A stretch of 64,000 nucleotides of DNA. It comes from Petrosia ficiformis (lineage: Eukaryota; Porifera; Demospongiae; Haplosclerida; Petrosiidae). The stretch is from positions 242,501-306,500 of the forward strand of contig OX345639.1 in assembly GCA_947044365.1 (NCBI GenBank), read 5' to 3'. The position numbers were made by a program, and so were the translations under genes. The number at the start of each line of letters is the position of its first letter. The stretch's first letter is position 1. Shown in pieces: positions 61,601 through 64,000 of this stretch. The notes under the pieces are model-generated. The model saw nothing but the letters and a program-made list of their open reading frames with translations, made no database searches and was not told where the DNA came from.

Positions 61601-64000
61601 ACTGAAGAGAATCTCTAGAGCATCTCAGAGGAGAGGCCGAGATTGGGCAAAGAAGAGTTGGAGAATTACAGCATGAACTGAAAGCTTGTCAACAACAGCT
61701 AACAAGCTGTTTGAGAGAAGTTGAAGTAGAAAAGGAGGACAGAGAAAAGGAGAGTCATGAACTTGGAGAACATGTAAAGAGAATATCTGTCTGTCTGAAT
61801 ATATCCATCTATATATCTATCTATCTATCTATCTATCTATCCACCAATCTATCTATCCATCAATCTATCTATCCAGTATCCACCAATCTATCTATTCATC
61901 CATCCACCAATCTATCTATCCATCCATCCACCTATCTATCTATCCATTGATCTATCTATCCACCAATCTATCTATTCATCCATCCACCAATCTATCCATC
62001 CATCCACCAATCTATTTATCCATTGATCTATCTATCCACCAATCTATCTATTCATCCATCCACCAATCTATCCATCCATCCACCAATCTATTTATCCATT
62101 GATCTATCTATCCACCAATCTATCTATCCATTGATCTATCTATCCACCAATCTATCCATCCATCTACCTATCTATCTATCTATCCATTCATCCACCTATC
62201 TATCTATTATCTATCCACCAACCTATCTCTGTTCATCAGGTATCTCTACTAACATCACAATTACAACAGTGTAAAGAACAGCTCACTGAGGCCAGCAAAA
62301 CAATCCATCATTTACAAAATCAATTAGAACTAAATGAAACTCAATTGAAAGAAAAAGTTGATGGAACTGAACAGAAAACTAGAAATTTGACCAATCAAAT
62401 TAGAGAGAGTGAATTAGCACGGCAATCGTTGTTACAGAAGCTTGAAGCATCTAATGCTGAAGTGACAATGCTATCTCATCATATTTCAAGGCTACAAGAA
62501 TCTTCTTTGTTGTCTCACCAACTTGAAGGTGAGGTAATGCAGCTCCGACAATCCCTAGCAGATCAACAGTCTCAAAGATTGGAACATCAGCAAGCCAGAG
62601 AAAGATGTGAGAAAGAATTGGATATATTGAAAACTGAGGGTAAGCAATTTAGAGACAGACTAGAACAGTCGAGTAAGCAACTCTCTGAAATGCAACAAAG
62701 ATCTGAAGAATGGAGGAAAGATAGAGAAAGTTTAAATAAAAGAATTAAAGAGGTAGTTAGTATAATGGACACAGAGTTTTTGATATGTTTTGAAGCATGG
62801 GCCAAAATAGTGTGTGTGCCATTGGGAATACATCTTGAGGCAATTAACAAATAGTTAATGCTGTTAGTGATAATATAATCATAATTAACTATGCCATGTG
62901 GCCAAAGAGAGCACTGTGCAGTGCCAAATAAGAAGCACTTTGGACCAACAATGCACCAATTGAGAATATCAAAAATTCTGAGTGGTTATCATTTGGAAAT
63001 TATAAATAAATTATTTCTTTCTTTATAGTTACAGATACAATATGACAGGAAGTTACAGGATAATGACATATTGAAATCTAAATTAGAACAATCACAACAT
63101 GGAAATGAATTGAAAGAGAATGAACTTTCTTCCTCATTAACTCAAATGCAACAAGAACTAGCAAAGAGAGCTCAACAGGTATACAAATATAGGAAACAGG
63201 TATAGGAAATAGGTATATAGAACGGGTATAGGAAACAGGTATATAGAACAGGTATAGGAAATAGGTATATAGAACAGGTATAGGAAACAGGTATATAGAA
63301 CAGGTATAGGAAACAGGTATATAGAACAGGTATAGGAAATAGGTATATAGAACAGGTATAGGAAATAGGTATATAGAACACGTATAGGAAACAGGTATAT
63401 AGAACACGTATAGGAAACAGGTATATAGAACAGGTATAGGAAACAGGTATATAGAACAGGTATAGGAAATAGGTATATAGAACACGTATAGGAAACAGGT
63501 ATATAGAACACGTATAGGAAACAGGTATATAGAACAGGTATAGGAAACAGGTATATAGAACAGGTATAGGAAACAGGTATATAGAACAGGTATAGGAAAC
63601 AGGTATATAGAACAGGTATAGGAAACACGTGTATAGAACTGGTAAATATATAGAACAGGTATAGGAAACAGCTATATGAAACAGGTATAGGATAGAACAG
63701 GTATATGAAACAGGTATAGGATAGAACAGCTATATGAAACAGGTATAGGATAGAACAGGTATAGGATAGAACAGGTATAGAGATGATAGTTTCTGCTCAT
63801 AACAATCCACAACTATTAACAATACATTATATTAATAGTTATGAGCAGAAACTATCATCTCTCTATACATCCTGTACAACTAATTTATTTGTAGTACAAT
63901 ATATAACTAATTGATAGACACAACTATACTTGCTCTATTTGTCTTAGATAGTTTATTAGTAAATTAAACTAATATACTTATTAGGTAATGGAGTTAGATA
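58691..64000 (+). CDS. Large coiled-coil protein, 3' end outside window
   Basis: The start [20 protein letters not shown] opens a Ser/Pro/Thr-rich N-terminus ([38 protein letters not shown]). After short coiled coils ([34 protein letters not shown]) comes another disordered part ([36 protein letters not shown]). From about 60500 on it is continuous coiled coil ([60 protein letters not shown]). The visible last exon starts at 63985. This build is common in centrosomal and ciliary-rootlet proteins, but no family was recognised. At least 650 residues are visible. Confidence 0.75.
59636..60035. repeat. (CTAT)n with 91 bp higher-order unit, coiled-coil gene intron
   Basis: Blocks with GTTAATCTTCTAT, CTGTATGCATGTCTATTTG and CTGTCTAGATATC repeat every 91 bp about three to four times inside a CTAT microsatellite. 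Confidence 0.9.
61790..62238. repeat. (CTAT)n / CATCCACCAAT array, coiled-coil gene intron
   Basis: Units of CTATC alternate with CCACCAATCTATC and CCATTGATCTATC, giving higher-order repeats of about 80 bp. It starts close to the donor after HELGEHV. Confidence 0.9.
63178..63780. repeat. 26 bp minisatellite made of 5' splice-site-like units
   Basis: The exon ends CTCAACAG and the intron starts GTATACAAATATAGG. The following array has about 18 units of GGTATATAGAACAGGTATAGGAAACA-type structure (two halves: ACAGGTATAT and ACAGGTATAGG), so each unit repeats CAG followed by GTATA twice. Confidence 0.95.
63781..63860. repeat. 23 bp perfect inverted repeat (hairpin) after minisatellite
   Basis: AGATGATAGTTTCTGCTCAT plus AAC at 63781-63803 is repeated inverted at 63838-63860 with a 34 bp loop that itself holds AACTATT / AATAGTT. 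It lies in the last visible intron. Confidence 0.9.

Noticed and set aside
63078..63628. Minus-strand ORFs of 135-156 codons reading [17 protein letters not shown]
   Set aside because: Translation of the 26 bp minisatellite; the plus strand carries the coiled-coil gene here.

Overview
This is a 64 kb stretch of an AT-rich, gene-dense eukaryotic nuclear genome. Nearly every gene is cut by many short (about 45-120 nt) GT-AG introns. The gene set is animal: BBS9, RASGEF1-type exchange factor, a UBAN-type ubiquitin adaptor, a cystine-knot secreted protein, IFRD, CDK1 and syntaxin-6. Very small introns, very short intergenic spacers and heavy micro/minisatellite load fit an early-branching metazoan, most plausibly a demosponge. 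That assignment is inference from style, not proof of a species. There is no prokaryotic, viral or CRISPR content.

Layout. 1-1535 (-) is the 5' part of BBS9, running off the left edge. 1616-12231 (+) holds three tandem aminoacylase-1 genes (A, B, C); a ~4.4 kb unit carrying A, the divergent promoter and BBS9 exon 1 has been duplicated, leaving an orphan BBS9 exon and a truncated ACY1 exon. 12260-14280 (-) RAD51AP1-like; 14384-16565 (+) WDR47-like; 16604-17933 (-) EXOSC8; 17994-19674 (+) a two-domain GST-kappa/HCCA-isomerase-like protein; 19862-21931 (-) a Brambleberry/Kar5/GEX1 family nuclear-fusion protein; 22094-22648 (-) OSTC; 22696-24230 (+) PDSS1; 24364-25450 (+) a secreted DsbA-like protein; 25574-26295 (-) NUDT21; 26436-26860 (-) DYDC-type DPY30-domain protein; 26968-30561 (-) long-chain acyl-CoA synthetase; 31503-35505 (+) NEMO/optineurin/TNIP-like UBAN protein; 35974-38642 (-) IFRD; 38771-42179 (+) GCAT; 42410-42885 (-) secreted cystine-knot protein; 42977-43367 (-) small unknown protein; 44333-50883 (+) RASGEF1-like; 51368-52426 (-) intronless PDZ protein; 52549-55062 (+) syntaxin-6/10; 55257-57414 (+) CDK1; 57710-58664 (-) a probable SHIPPO-repeat ciliary protein; 58691-64000 (+) a large coiled-coil protein running off the right edge.

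The genes do not form one pathway; several groups stand out (cilia: BBS9, WDR47, DYDC, SHIPPO-like; RNA processing: EXOSC8, NUDT21; secretory pathway: OSTC, syntaxin-6). The architecture is the unifying theme. Seven head-to-head gene pairs have start codons only about 26-128 bp apart, so they must share bidirectional promoters.

The most interesting structural signal is the relation of tandem repeats to splice sites: in several introns the repeat array begins at, or contains copies of, the exon end plus 5' splice site (RAD51AP1, the last coiled-coil gene, BBS9, RASGEF1), and in PDSS1 the acceptor is reiterated. Foldback (MITE-like) elements and a SINE-like repeat also occur in introns. No wholly new multi-gene system was found; the best candidates for follow-up are the splice-site-derived repeat arrays, the mosaic ACY1 array, the fused DsbA-fold enzyme and the karyogamy protein with a Cys3-His tail.
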